Source of the DNA: Amylostereum areolatum
Lineage: Eukaryota; Basidiomycota; Agaricomycetes; Russulales; Stereaceae
Direction: 5' to 3'
DNA length: 54,641 nucleotides
Assembly: GCA_012932865.1 (NCBI GenBank)
Contig: SAXG01000145.1
Coordinates: 1-54,641, forward strand
Of this stretch, positions 1 to 9,857 are shown in pieces; the stretch's first letter is position 1, and every line of letters begins with the position of its first letter. The notes beneath the pieces are model-generated. The model was not told the DNA's origin and searched no databases. It saw only the letters and a list, made by a program, of their open reading frames with translations. The translations under genes and the position numbers were made by a program.

Positions 1-427
1 CTCCGCCTGGATTTCATTGACATCCTGATCTCCACAATCGCCTGGAATGCGTATGTGAAGCTCCGAGAGGTGGGCATCGTGCAGAGCTTTGCTTTGACAT
101 GAAGGAGGAGAAAGAAGACAGATCGTTATTGGAGAAAAAGTGGACAGGACGCCGTATGAGCAGCGGTGTTCCTGTTTGGTAGAGGAGGCGGCAGGTACGG
201 AGGAGAGAGAGAAGAGTTGAGGTTTCGAGGTAGAATGCTATGTTGAGCAAGACGTCCAAGTTCAACTTGAGGAAGGCTTGTGCATGATAGTCTGGAACAC
301 CTAAAGACTTCGGAGCAGTTGGTATGTGATGATGGTCCGGGAGCTGGCACGAGTAGCGATCTATGAACGCACGCGCGCGGAACAGCATAAATATCCTGAA
401 AACAAAAGAGGAAGACTGGGTACGCAC
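1..427 (-). CDS. F-box protein, partial (runs off the left edge)
   Basis: The minus-strand reading frame holds an F-box-like helical stretch, LDVLLNIAFYLETSTLLSLL, followed by a conserved Cys and 'LIRRPVHFF'. This resembles the N-terminal module of the large F-box/leucine-rich-repeat families of agaricomycetes. Such proteins recruit substrates to SCF ubiquitin ligases through Skp1. The frame stops near position 14, and the next exon probably lies just beyond the window edge, so only the F-box exon is visible. The start codon is uncertain: an in-frame Met lies about 50 residues upstream of the F-box, in sequence that may be untranslated. The assignment rests on motif resemblance only. Confidence 0.45.
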
Positions 428-1524
428 TGTATGTCTGGGTCCATCTCTGGAGATGTCGAGTTCAATGAAAAGATGAATGAAACGCTTCGTCGATGCGATG
501 ATGCAACAGGCCTATAAGCATCAGTAATGGCGTAGCATTTATCGGGAGTTACACACCGTTTTTCAAGAAATGAGCAACTGTTTTCCTATAGCCTCCGATG
601 TGCTGGCCGGAGAACGAAGGGAAATCAGAGGCTGTGCACCAGTGAACGCGCGATGAACTTCGCGCTCACGTGGGCGTTTTTGTCTTCTACCACCACCCTC
701 CACCACCTCCAACTCTCTACGGACCAGACTCCGCCCTCAGTAAGCCCTGTCCACACAGACATCTGTTATTCGAACGACCCCTCGACGATCCCGGTGAATC
801 CGGAAGACTTACTGCCCGCTCTCCGGTAACTGGCTCAAACGGGCCCAAACCCCCTTGACGGCGACCCGCACGCGTCAAGGAAGATCCTACATGCCTGAGG
901 CCTGAGGGCCCTGAGGGGAGAAATATGCGGGATAGGAGCTGGGAATACTGAGGACCTTCGACAGTTCCCACAAAATTCCGAAGAGAACTGGGTGCGCTAT
1001 CCCGATCCTGGAACGGTTGATTTTGTCAGCTTATAATCATCCACTATTACGCGTTATGCGTCTTCGTGCGGCAGCGCTGCCACTGGATGACTTTTAGATA
1101 TTCAAGTCTTCGACAAGGGAGGAAGAAGCCGGGCTTACCTTGCACACATATGCCGGACATTGGAAGCTGATTCAGCCGTGCGGTTTGTAAACGAGGGCGG
1201 GTATCGCGACCGTCAAACGACCCGGAAAACCGCAGGAACCGAAGGATTATCGATAGGATCCATCTCCGCGACCACGTCTCGAATAAAACAAGATGTTTCG
1301 GAAGTGACCGTTGGTCCAGGCTACCCCAAGACGATGGCGGTGTGCTTGCAGCTTGAGCATCGGTGTTCTCGCACTGGGTTGGTCATACTTTTTCTGTTGA
1401 TTGCGTATACGCTCACAAATATAAAATCAGGACGACAAATGGCGACAAACGGCCACTTTTTTCTCCTTTCCAGGTCGCCACTCTCATTTCATCCCACCGA
1501 CACATATCCACAACAACAACAACA
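428..1524. other. intergenic, no supported gene
   Basis: About 1.1 kb between the F-box fragment and the SDR1 pseudogene. It holds short unconnected ORFs in GC-rich sequence, one CACGTG E-box near 666-671, and the core promoter of SDR1 at its right end. I see no coding signature on either strand. Confidence 0.6.
1420..1426 (+). promoter_or_regulatory. TATA box of SDR1
   Basis: TATAAAA lies about 100 nt upstream of the SDR1 start codon. A CAA-repeat leader, (CAA)4 followed by ATGG, precedes the ATG directly. Spacing and orientation fit a TATA-type fungal promoter, so the promoter of this broken gene appears to survive. Confidence 0.5.
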
Positions 1525-2692
1525 ATGGACTCCATTATCGTATGGATGAAATCGAGCCGTTCGGCTCCCACCACGAGTACTATCTGCCTTCCCTTGCCCG
1601 TGTTCCCTTACTAAACGTATCGTGCACAGCGTCTTACCCGCCTCATCGACCCCAAGCAGTTCTGGTCTACGCAGGCCTACAAAGGCCAAGTCGTTCTCAT
1701 CACGGGCGCGTCGCGCGGTATAGGCCTCACCAGCGCGCTCTTCTACGCGCGCGCCGGTGCCGCGGTCGTCCTCGTCGGGCGCAAGCCAGCCACCTTGGAC
1801 GAAAGCAAAGCCGCTATTCTGAAGGAGGCCCCAGGCGCAAAGGTTCTCGTCGCCCCCGCGGACGGTCGCCGACCCCAAGGCTGCGGCAGCCGTCGTGAAG
1901 CTGGCCCTCGATGCGTTCGGCAAGCTGGACGTGCTCATCTGCAACGCGGCGACGGCCACCCCGATGAAAGACCGTGTGTACCTCTCCTTCCGTTTTTTTG
2001 TCCCCTTCCTCACGTCATGGCCAACAGTTCTCGCCGACAAGGACCCGCTCGCTTGGTGGTTCACTCAGGAGGTCAACGTCCGCGGCGTGTTCAACTTCGT
2101 TCAGTAAGTCCACCTTGACATGCTTGGTGGCGGGATCGCGGGGGAGCTCACCCAGGAGGACTCAGTGCCGCCATCCCGGAGCTGCTGAAGACTACAGGCC
2201 AGAATCGTCGTTGTGTCGTCCTCTGCCGCCCACGTCCGGATGCCCAACATGTCCGACTACCACATCTCCAAGCACAACCGTGGACAGGATCGCGGAGCTC
2301 GTCGCTGTCGGTGCGTTCGCTTCTCGATTCTGCCTGCGTAACAGTGTGCTGATGCGTTGGCGCGCAGAGTACCCCTCTATCAAGGCCTACGCCGTCCACC
2401 CTGGCGTGCTCGCCACCCAGCTCGCCAACGAATCGGGGGCCGTGTTTCCTGCCCAGGATACCCTGGAGCTTCCCGCCGCGACGTTCCTGTGGCTCACAGC
2501 TCGCAAGGCGGAGTGGCTCAGCGGAAGTCGGCGTTCCCTCCCCTCTGGTGCAGGCGTGATTTGTGCTGAACGTTCGGGTGCAGGTTCGTCTCGGCGACGT
2601 GGGGCTTTGATGAAATCCTGAAGAAGCAGGACGTCATCATCAAGGATAACCTGCTCGTGACGAAGCTTGCAATCCCCCCGCCCGACGCGTGA
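1525..2692 (+). pseudogene. short-chain dehydrogenase/reductase SDR1, frameshifted
   Basis: An NAD(P)-dependent short-chain dehydrogenase closely related to the intact SDR2 at 53303-54448. Visible parts in order: the Rossmann motif TGASRGIG, the ICNAA segment, SSSAAHV before the active site, the catalytic YxxxK as DYHISKH, and the C-terminal AVHPGV and ARKAEWLSG. Introns match those of SDR2, for example the donor after 'TPMKD' and the one after 'LVAVG'. Against SDR2 the frame breaks repeatedly by one extra copy of a neighbouring base: G at 1864-1865, A at 2203-2204 and A at 2275-2276. Two further shifts lie in the first coding segments near 1540-1550 and 1632-1645. No full-length enzyme can be read. 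Either this is a recent pseudogene or the local base calls are poor; intact neighbours favour the former. Confidence 0.75.
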
Positions 2693-3004
2693 TAGTTGAA
2701 GGTAGTCCAGGCGGTAGGGAGTCGCAGGATTGCGAAGACGTTGTTTTATTGGAGATGAATGGATAGATCTATGTAACTGTAGCTTGACCGTATAGCGGTG
2801 AATGCGACGTAATCTATAGCTATACTATATTGACCCATCTGCACAAGCTCTAGAACAACCGTCCAAGTTCTTCATGCCTGTGATTCGCTCATCCATCTCG
2901 ATTTCGACGTCCCAGTTTCAAGATAAGAAGAAACACGCAAGCGAATGCCGTCCGCAAGCCCTCTGCGCCAGCCGCCCCTGGCCTGGAGACCAGGTTCAAG
3001 ACTC
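2693..3004. other. SDR1 3' flank, no gene seen
   Basis: About 310 nt of AT-richer sequence downstream of SDR1, with several TATA-like runs (2760-2830). It probably holds the 3' end of SDR1. No gene is visible. Confidence 0.5.
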
Positions 3005-3849
3005 TCACCAATAACCCCTTGCTCGTCTCTCGTCTACGCACAAACTCAGCACGCGGCTTGGACCCCGTCCGAAAGAAGGCGACGTACCACGAATAGCCTC
3101 CTTGAAATCTATGGCATGCAAGCCTTCGGTCTCTCGCACTGTGGCCTCCTCTTCCCTGGATAGCGCCTCTACCACAGCCTTCAGCCCGTCGGCATCCTTT
3201 TCAATGACCTTCCAGGCCGTCGGAGGCCTACCTTCGATATATAGGAAGACGTGTGTAAGGGGATGGGGCAGCGTCCGCCAGCCGCCGCGCCAATCCCTCC
3301 ATGTCGACCTCGGCAAGCAACTGCTCCATGATCGAGCCGTCGATGTCGAGTTTTTCGTAGATGCTGACGATGTGCTCCAGGCGAATATTAATGTGGGTGA
3401 TGGAGAGCGCGCCGAGAGAGGGGGGGAGGATGTTCTTTGGGGACACGAGGCTCGATGAGCACGATGGTTCGGCGGGAGGACCGAGGAAGCTCACCAGTCG
3501 TTCGCCTCATCTTGGACAATATCGGTCCAAAGTCCACGGTGAGCGCCAACGTCCTCGCGACACCATCGTAGAGATCATCCCCGGCCACGCTTCGAAATCC
3601 CGGGCGCAGAAACCTGACAAGCGACGTGCGTCGGACGGGTAGGAGTTCCCTCCGACGATGTTCGAGGTGCGGTACGGCAGCTTGGGAGGTCGTTCTGAGC
3701 GGTGTGTTAGTCAAATGTTTTTGGGTATGAAAAGGACAAGCGCACTTTGGTTTGCAGGGGGTTCCGGCCATCCTCAGGCTCGCTACGACGGCTGGCCGAG
3801 CAGTATCTGCAGCACTGTCGTTATCTCCAAACCCAGCATGTACGAGCAT
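3005..3849 (-). CDS. unrecognised protein, probably multi-exon
   Basis: Three minus-strand segments look protein-like and can be joined across plausible introns: one around 'FLRPGFRSVAGDDLYDG' (about 3480-3610), one rich in helix-forming residues around 'IVSIYEKLDIDGSIMEQLL' (about 3260-3380), and a C-terminal piece with 'KVIEKDADGLKAVVEALSRE' (about 3005-3240). A donor 'gtgagctt' follows the first segment. I do not recognise the family. The charged helical C-terminus suggests a coiled or armadillo-like fold, but that is inference. Upstream exons and the start are not resolved, and a decayed gene cannot be excluded. Confidence 0.3.
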
Positions 3850-4800
3850 GAGGATCCTACGTACTAGTGAAGACGTCTTAGCGAAGGTTTAAAAGGCGAA
3901 ACCTTGTATTGATGCATGGGAGGTAGCAGACGAAGGTTGTGGTGATAGTCAAGGTGCGCCCCTCCCGCTCCGGTGTTGGCGCGCTGGCGACGTGTTCCGC
4001 GCTGGGTACCGTTCTGAATCTAGGAATACGGCGAAAGCCCTCGAGAAACTATCGCGGAGACTGTCAAGAGACAGTGCGTAGCACACTGGATGTAGCTCAG
4101 GCGCCGTTGTTCTGATTCTTACATTGCGTTTGCTTCAATCTTCAGCGCTTCAGCACATAATCTCAAACCGTTCTTCCTTCCGATGTGTACCGGCAAGAGC
4201 TCGCAATAAAGACTCGAGTAGATCGAACGGTATGTATGTAGTACATTGTAGATACATACAACCGAGAGTACCAGAGGAAAGGAACATGCGCGCAAGGGCA
4301 GACCACGAAAAGACCTGGAGAGACACACGCTCGTCAGCACTCGGCTCCAACACAGACACGACGAAGAGAAGGGTTATGAAAGTCAGAGAAACAGTGTTTT
4401 GTCGACAGAAACCGATTTACATCGATTAAGACAGGGATAACTGAATTGGATTGGTCTCATCCGAGGAGGGGGAAGGGAAGAAAAAACGACAGAGAACGGA
4501 GACCCACCTAGTGATTCGACCATGGGCCCCAACAGGTGGTGTCTTCGACTTTACACAGCCAGCCGTCTTGGATACCTCACAGCACGAGAGAGCTGTCAAA
4601 AAGCACAGAGGGGGAAGCAAGGAGACGATGGACGATGTACAAAAGCCAAAAGGGAGGGCAAAAAAATCGACGAGGACGTAGGTGCGTAACACGTGATCTT
4701 CGGCGATCTCCGGTCTCCGATCGAAAGACGCTTTCCGCCGGCTGCGCGCCTTCTTCCTCGCTCACCAACCAACCACGGCGTCGACGACGGACGAATAAGA
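3850..4800. other. intergenic, no supported gene
   Basis: About 950 nt with only short ORFs on both strands. A CACGTGAT motif at 4688-4695 lies about 110 nt before the proposed start of the next plus-strand gene. Nothing else is recognised. Confidence 0.5.
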
Positions 4801-5343
4801 ATGGCACCCCCCATGGGTTTGTGTTTTCCTCCCGTCACGGAACGCGTCCGAGCTCTCTTACCGCCGTATTGCAAAGCTCAGAACCGCGCCCGGCGCCCAA
4901 ACCGCAACCGCTCGGCAACATCCCGTTCATCCTCCTCTTCACGACGACCGCCGTCTGCATCCTCTTCGTCCTATGGCGACGAGCGCACACCTTCCGCGCC
5001 GTCATATCTCACCAGTGCGTCTCCCCGCTCCCCCGCTCCCCTCCCCTCTCAACCGAACCCACCTCTGACCCGCCACCTCGGTGCGTGCAGATTGAAGACA
5101 TGGACGCGACGCGAGGGCGCGATCCGCCTCTCGCAGGACGAAGGCCCGACCGCGGAGTCCTTCCTCGAGGACGAGGTGATCGACGACAACGAGGAGCTGC
5201 TGGACGTCGCGCACCTCAGGTCGGGCCTCGATCGTCCGAGTCGGCGGGACGAGGACGCGGAGGGGTATACGTCCGACCCCGGGCCCCCGCCGGTGCAGCA
5301 CGAATCGTCGGAATGGGCGCTGGAGGCGGACGGGAGGACGTAG
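4801..5343 (+). CDS. small single-pass membrane protein, unknown function
   Basis: Two exons are supported around one intron at 5015-5090 (donor gtgcgt, acceptor gtgcag). Exon 1 encodes a clear transmembrane helix, FILLFTTTAVCILFVLW, followed by basic residues, which suggests a cytosolic C-terminal side. Exon 2 is acidic and polar, with 'FLEDEVIDDNEELLDV' and a Ser/Pro-rich end. The frame holding the helix has no ATG close upstream: the ATG at 4801 is in another frame, so either a short 5' intron is missed or translation starts further upstream. I do not recognise the family. The gene lies tail-to-tail with FES1. Confidence 0.45.
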   Translation: MAPPMGLCFPPVTERVRALLPPYCKAQNRARRPNRNRSATSRSSSSSRRPPSASSSSYGDERTPSAPSYLTSASPRSPAPLPSQPNPPLTRHLGACRLKTWTRREGAIRLSQDEGPTAESFLEDEVIDDNEELLDVAHLRSGLDRPSRRDEDAEGYTSDPGPPPVQHESSEWALEADGRT

Positions 5344-5605
5344 TGAGGACCTGTGCGGACGTCCGAGGTGAGAGGGTGAGGTGAAGATATGTGGCAGGGC
5401 CTGCTTCTTGGGGCCGTTCGCGGACGCTCGTTTTCTATCTTGTAAATGCACGGACAATGATCTGCTCTCGAGCCTACTTTCCTTCTTTTCCACGCTCCTC
5501 AAGTCCAACCAACCGACTTGCGACTCATCGCGACGCAGACGTAAAGTATAAGTACGTTTCTAATTCACACTCCATGGAACACGCCTTATGCTTAGGCTCT
5601 CGCCC

Positions 5606-6944
5606 TCACGCTGCCGCCCTCCTCAACGCCGCGATCTCCTCTTCGTCCAACCCAAGCCTCCCGCCCTCCCCGTCCTTCCCCCCCTCCAAGAACGTCCTCA
5701 AAGCCTCCCCGTCCTCCTCCCCAAACGCCCCCTCGTGCGCGCTCACATACGTATGCAGCACCCTTGCCACCTTCTCCTCCATATCCTCGTCGCCCTCCGT
5801 CTCCCCGTCCGGGCCGTGCGGCGGCGGCGCGACGAGCGCGCGCACGAGCGCGGGGACGAGCGCGTGCGCGTGCAGGGCGCGCAGGGTCGGGGGCGCGGTG
5901 GCGGTCGAGGTCGGGTTGGAGAGCATCGAGGCGTGCGAGTTGGCGTGGACGGGCGCGGTGGGGCGGCGCTTGGTGCGGGTCTGAACCGTGGAGGGCCGCG
6001 CCTGTGCCGGTCGCGGGGACGGGGGGCCGGCGCGTGCGGGGTCATCGGTGGGGATGAGGAGGGCGTTGAGGAGGAAGGCCGTCTTCCTCCGGACGGATAT
6101 GTCGGAATCTAAAAAGGTGGGTTGTGGGTTGGCTGGTTTGGGGAGAAGGGGGAGAATGTAGGATGGGACAGCGACACACCTTGCAGGGCGTCCCGCAACA
6201 CATCCCATCCGCCTGTCTGTTCCAGCTGATCGACGGCGGAGGCGTTGTGTTTGAGAAGACCTGAGAGCGCGTAAACGGCCTTGGAGCGCAGGGCGGCGGA
6301 GCGGACGGATGGGGAGAGGAGCGGCAGGACGGCGGGGAGCGGGTCGTGGGAGAGGCACTGCGTCGCGAAGGTCAGGGCAGACGTGCATTGTAGCGCAGGA
6401 TCGTGCGCACCGCTTTCTGAGCGGCGGGGTTGTTCTGAACGGCGGTCCCGATGACCCACAGGGCTTGGAGCTTGATGCCGTCCGTCGACGAGGGCGCGAC
6501 GAGCAAAGCGCGAAGCGGCTCCCACATCTTGAGCTTTTCGAGATCTGCACGGGAAAGAAGAGCGCCACGCTCAGGCATGCGCCGTCAGAGCAAAAAACGA
6601 ACGCACCGCTCGCATTGTCTATATGCTCGACCAGCTGTTCGGGGGAGAAAAACTCAGCCTTGGGATCGCGGACAGAGAGAACCCCTCCGTGGAAGGCCTG
6701 GGGCGGGGGGGGGACGCACCATCTCCATGTCATCCAGCGCCGATACCCGCGCGTCTTCGGGCAGGGTCTCGTCCAGGGCTTTCTCCAAGGCCTCCTTCAT
6801 CAGCTCCGAATCAGGCCTCCCGAGTATATGGTCCAAAATCGCAGGATCGAGGTCCTTGCGCGGGGCCGGCGGGGCACTCGCCGACGGCTCGCGCGCGCCC
6901 TCCGGTTGTGAGTTTTGAATTCCCCAGCGAAGGAGGCTCTCCAT
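5606..6944 (-). CDS. FES1: Hsp70 nucleotide exchange factor Fes1 (HspBP1 family)
   Basis: A cytosolic armadillo-type exchange factor that releases ADP from Hsp70. Five exons were assembled: 6720-6944, 6607-6658, 6411-6544, 6180-6357 and 5606-6108, summing to 1092 nt (363 aa) with consistent phases. The N-terminus 'MESLLRWGIQNSQ' and the following segment with 'DSELMKEALEKALDE' are typical of Fes1. The armadillo repeats carry 'LEKLKMWEPL', 'WVIGTAVQNNPAAQKA' and 'AVYALSGLLKHNASA', which are family hallmarks. A GC-rich C-terminal extension has a low-complexity Pro/Ala/Arg linker (about residues 215-260) before a helical acidic end; this tail is variable in fungi. One intron is only 53 nt (6358-6410). 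The start is the only one giving the conserved N-terminus. Confidence 0.92.
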
Positions 6945-8177
6945 GGTGGATCGCGTGGGTGGCGTTGTGGGGTTTGCTCGGTAAGGACTGGCGACAACTG
7001 CTTATAAGTCGGATCGTGGATTTCGAGAGCGTGCGGTCTGTCGAGAAGGTGCTCGAAGATTCGCGCGCGTCGGGGACGATGGGCGCCGGCGCGTTGGTCC
7101 CGGGGCGTGCCGGCGGAGCGCCAACTTAGAAAAACCCTTGAGAAAATTTCCATTCCCTCTTCGTAACGTTGCTCTTCGTCCTCTCTGCGCCCCAACGCCG
7201 TCGCTCCACGCTCAAAAGCCTTGTCACCTTTTTTTGAGGTGAGCGCCCATTCCTACCGGACCACAGTGATGATCAACACATACCATACTTTACCACATTC
7301 CGAACATACGATGTGGATGACCTTTATATTTTCAGCCTTGTCTGATTCCTTCCTAGTCTGTTTTATTGTCGGCTCGAGGAACGGTAGCTGATGGCGTTGA
7401 TTTGTCTAGGTCTCTCGTGTCGAGTCGGTCGGGCGCTTGGAGATACTCGGTGAGTCTTTCCCATCCAAGGCCGGTCGTGTTGTTACGGGTTGGCAGACGG
7501 GGTAAGCCTTAGTATGGTCGTGGTGTGGTGTGGTTGACTGGGAACGACAAAGAGATGAGATTTATCGATGGGCGGACACGAATGTACCACGTCCGCACAG
7601 TCTCCCGGTGTACAATGTGGAGATGGCCGTGGTACTTGTTGATATGCATCGAATTCCTGATTTTCGCTCCCTTCTCCGTTTCTGTTTTTCGAACACCGCG
7701 CTGACCACCTTCTCCCTAGGCTCGTCAACTTCGTCTACGTGCACGAGCTTTCCGAGCTGGCGATCGTCGTCGTGCTGTTCTTGTCCCGCCGGCGTCGCGC
7801 CACGCCTCACTTGTTCACATTACATATTACGTTCGACGCCCGTCCTCGGGATCGAATTTCATCCTCGTTTTGCTCGTGTTCGTAGTCATATGTTGTACCT
7901 CGTGTGCTCCTCCGCTCTATCACGCGCAATCGACCCTCCAATGCCGCGAAGTCCACAGCACCGAGTGCACGTTCCAGGCTTCCAGCCAACTTCAGACTTC
8001 GTTCGTGTGAGAAAACTGCGTGATCGCATTTCGCAACATCGCGTCTTCCTCGAGCAACATCCGCCCGGCCAGTCGCCATGTTTCCTCATTTGCCCCTTCC
8101 CTCCGCACCTCGTCGCTTCACTTGAAAAGGCCCGCACCTTCCCACTCCCGCTCCCATCTAACCTGATCCCCACGCCA
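6945..8177. other. divergent upstream region of FES1 and the membrane-protein gene
   Basis: About 1.2 kb shared by two divergent genes. A plus-strand stretch near 7720-7800 reads 'LVNFVYVHELSELAIVVVLF', which looks protein-like, but I could not connect it to a start or to flanking exons. The rest has only short ORFs. Confidence 0.45.
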
Positions 8178-9636
8178 ATGGGTCTCGGAAAACTGGCAGT
8201 GTCCGCCGCTGCGTTCAAAGTCGTCGCGGAGGCTGCGGGCTTGTCCAAATCGGACGAGTTCGATGCGAGCCACCGCCCCCTCCTCAACGTCGACACATCG
8301 CAGGCGTCCTCCTCAAGACTGGCCTACGGCGCCACTGCCCACCACGGTGAACGGGTGCCCAGCCCAGAGACGTCAAGAAGAAGAACGGGCTCGCTCCCGG
8401 ACGTCCCAGAGGACGCGGTGCCGCTCGCCGACGGTCTCCCCGAAGAAGACTGGGAGGACTACCTCGAAGACCGCGGTCTCTACGTCGGTGAGCATCCCGT
8501 CTTCGAGTGAGGGAAGACGAGCTCACCGTGCGCGCGCAGGATCGTACAGACGGCTGACGCTGTGGTACGCGCTCGTGCCGCTGAGCTCGCTCGTGCTCTG
8601 GATCGTCCTGGTCTTCCCCCCGACGCTCGTCTGGCACACGCCCGCGCCCGACTCGCACCCGGCCCTCCCGACCCCGATCCCGGAGCTCCTCGCCGCCACC
8701 GCGCTCTGGTCCCTCTCCCACCTCCTCAGCGTGCCCCTCTACACCCTCGCCACCGCCCTGCTCCCCTCCACCCCCGCCCAGGTCCTCCACACCGCCCTCA
8801 CCGTCCTCCTCCGCACCCTCCTCCGCATCGCCGCCCTGCCCATCCTCGGCGTGCAGCACCACCTCGCCCGCGGCGCGCCCACCTTCCGCGCGCCCGCCTT
8901 CGCGCGCGTATGGTGGATCGCGCTCGGATGGTCCCTCGCCGAGGTCTCCGTCGGCGTCGCCCAAGGCTACGACCAGCTCGCGCTCTACCGCGACGTCCTC
9001 GTCAGCCCCGCGCGCGCCCGCGAGCTCGTCGCGCTGTGGACGCGTCCGAGGCGGACAAGCAAGAGCCGCGGCTCGAGGGACGGCAGTGGCGGAAGCATTG
9101 GCGGCGCCGGCGCCGGCGGCGGGAGGATGCAGCTGGCGCGCATGCCCAGCGAGGCCGAGATCAGGCTCGAGGTCGACCGGGATTTGGACCAGCTCGTGGC
9201 GCTCAAAACGCGCGAGGAGCTCGAGGAGCTGTACGGCGTCCCCGTCGTCGTGAGTCTGCTTTCCCGTTCCCTTTTCTTCCCCAAGGCCTGCGTCCTAACA
9301 CCCGCGCAGCGCATCCCGGTCTTCATCGCGTGCCTCCTCCGCATCGCGTCCATCGTGCTCTCGCTCGGGTTCACCCTCGTGCTCTCCGCCGCCTACCTCA
9401 GCGCCCCGCTCGCGCACCCGCGCAAGACCGCGCGCGCCGCGATGCCGCTCACGGACACCAACGGGCCGCTCGCGCTCGCCTTCGCGCTCGTGTACGCCGC
9501 GCACCTGGCGCTGGCGCTCCTGCACACCCCGATGCTCCTCCCGCGCCTGGGCGTGCACGTCGTGGCCTACGTCGGCTTCCTCGTCGGGCTGGGCAGCGTG
9601 TTCGCCGGCCTGGGCATGTGGGGCGCGCTTTCCTGA
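8178..9636 (+). CDS. multi-pass membrane protein of unknown function
   Basis: Three exons, 8178-8487, 8540-9249 and 9310-9636, sum to 1347 nt (448 aa) with matching phases. The first ~100 residues are soluble, Ser-rich and end in an acidic 'EEDWEDYLEDRGLY' motif. Then come several hydrophobic segments: 'WYALVPLSSLVLWIVLVF', one around 'ALWSLSHLLSVPLYTLATAL', one around 'VWWIALGWSLAEVSVGV', and a C-terminal group including 'FIACLLRIASIVLSLGF' and 'VAYVGFLVGLGSVFAGLG'. A Gly/Ser-rich loop and an acidic helix separate the two halves. It reads like a conserved basidiomycete integral membrane protein, but I cannot name the family. The coding strand is extremely C-rich, so long antisense frames over it are artefacts. 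Confidence 0.75.
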
Positions 9637-9857
9637 TCTGCTGCTCGTTTCCGGTCTCGTCGTACACGTTTTGGATATGGACTTCTCTCATTTGTATGCT
9701 CAATCGGCCTTTGCGGGGATCGGATGAATATATACATATATATGACCATGGGGGGAAAATAAGCAATGACGCCGGTTCCGTGAATGCCTTCATGCTCTGG
9801 GCAAGTAGGGGCATTGATATTATTCGCCAACCACGAGAAGCATGCATTGACTAAAAC

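Noticed and set aside
4080..4200. A tRNA-like A box ('tagctcaggcg')
   Set aside because: No matching B box (GGTTCRANTCC) or acceptor pairing lies at the right distance.
5606..6733. A 375-codon minus-strand open frame across FES1
   Set aside because: Only its downstream part (5606-6108) is FES1 coding sequence. The rest runs through introns and out-of-frame exon sequence kept open by high GC.
8562..9854. A 430-codon Arg/Pro-rich frame on the plus strand over the membrane-protein gene
   Set aside because: It is an out-of-frame shadow of a very C-rich coding strand, with composition unlike a protein, while the other frame gives clear membrane helices and consistent introns.
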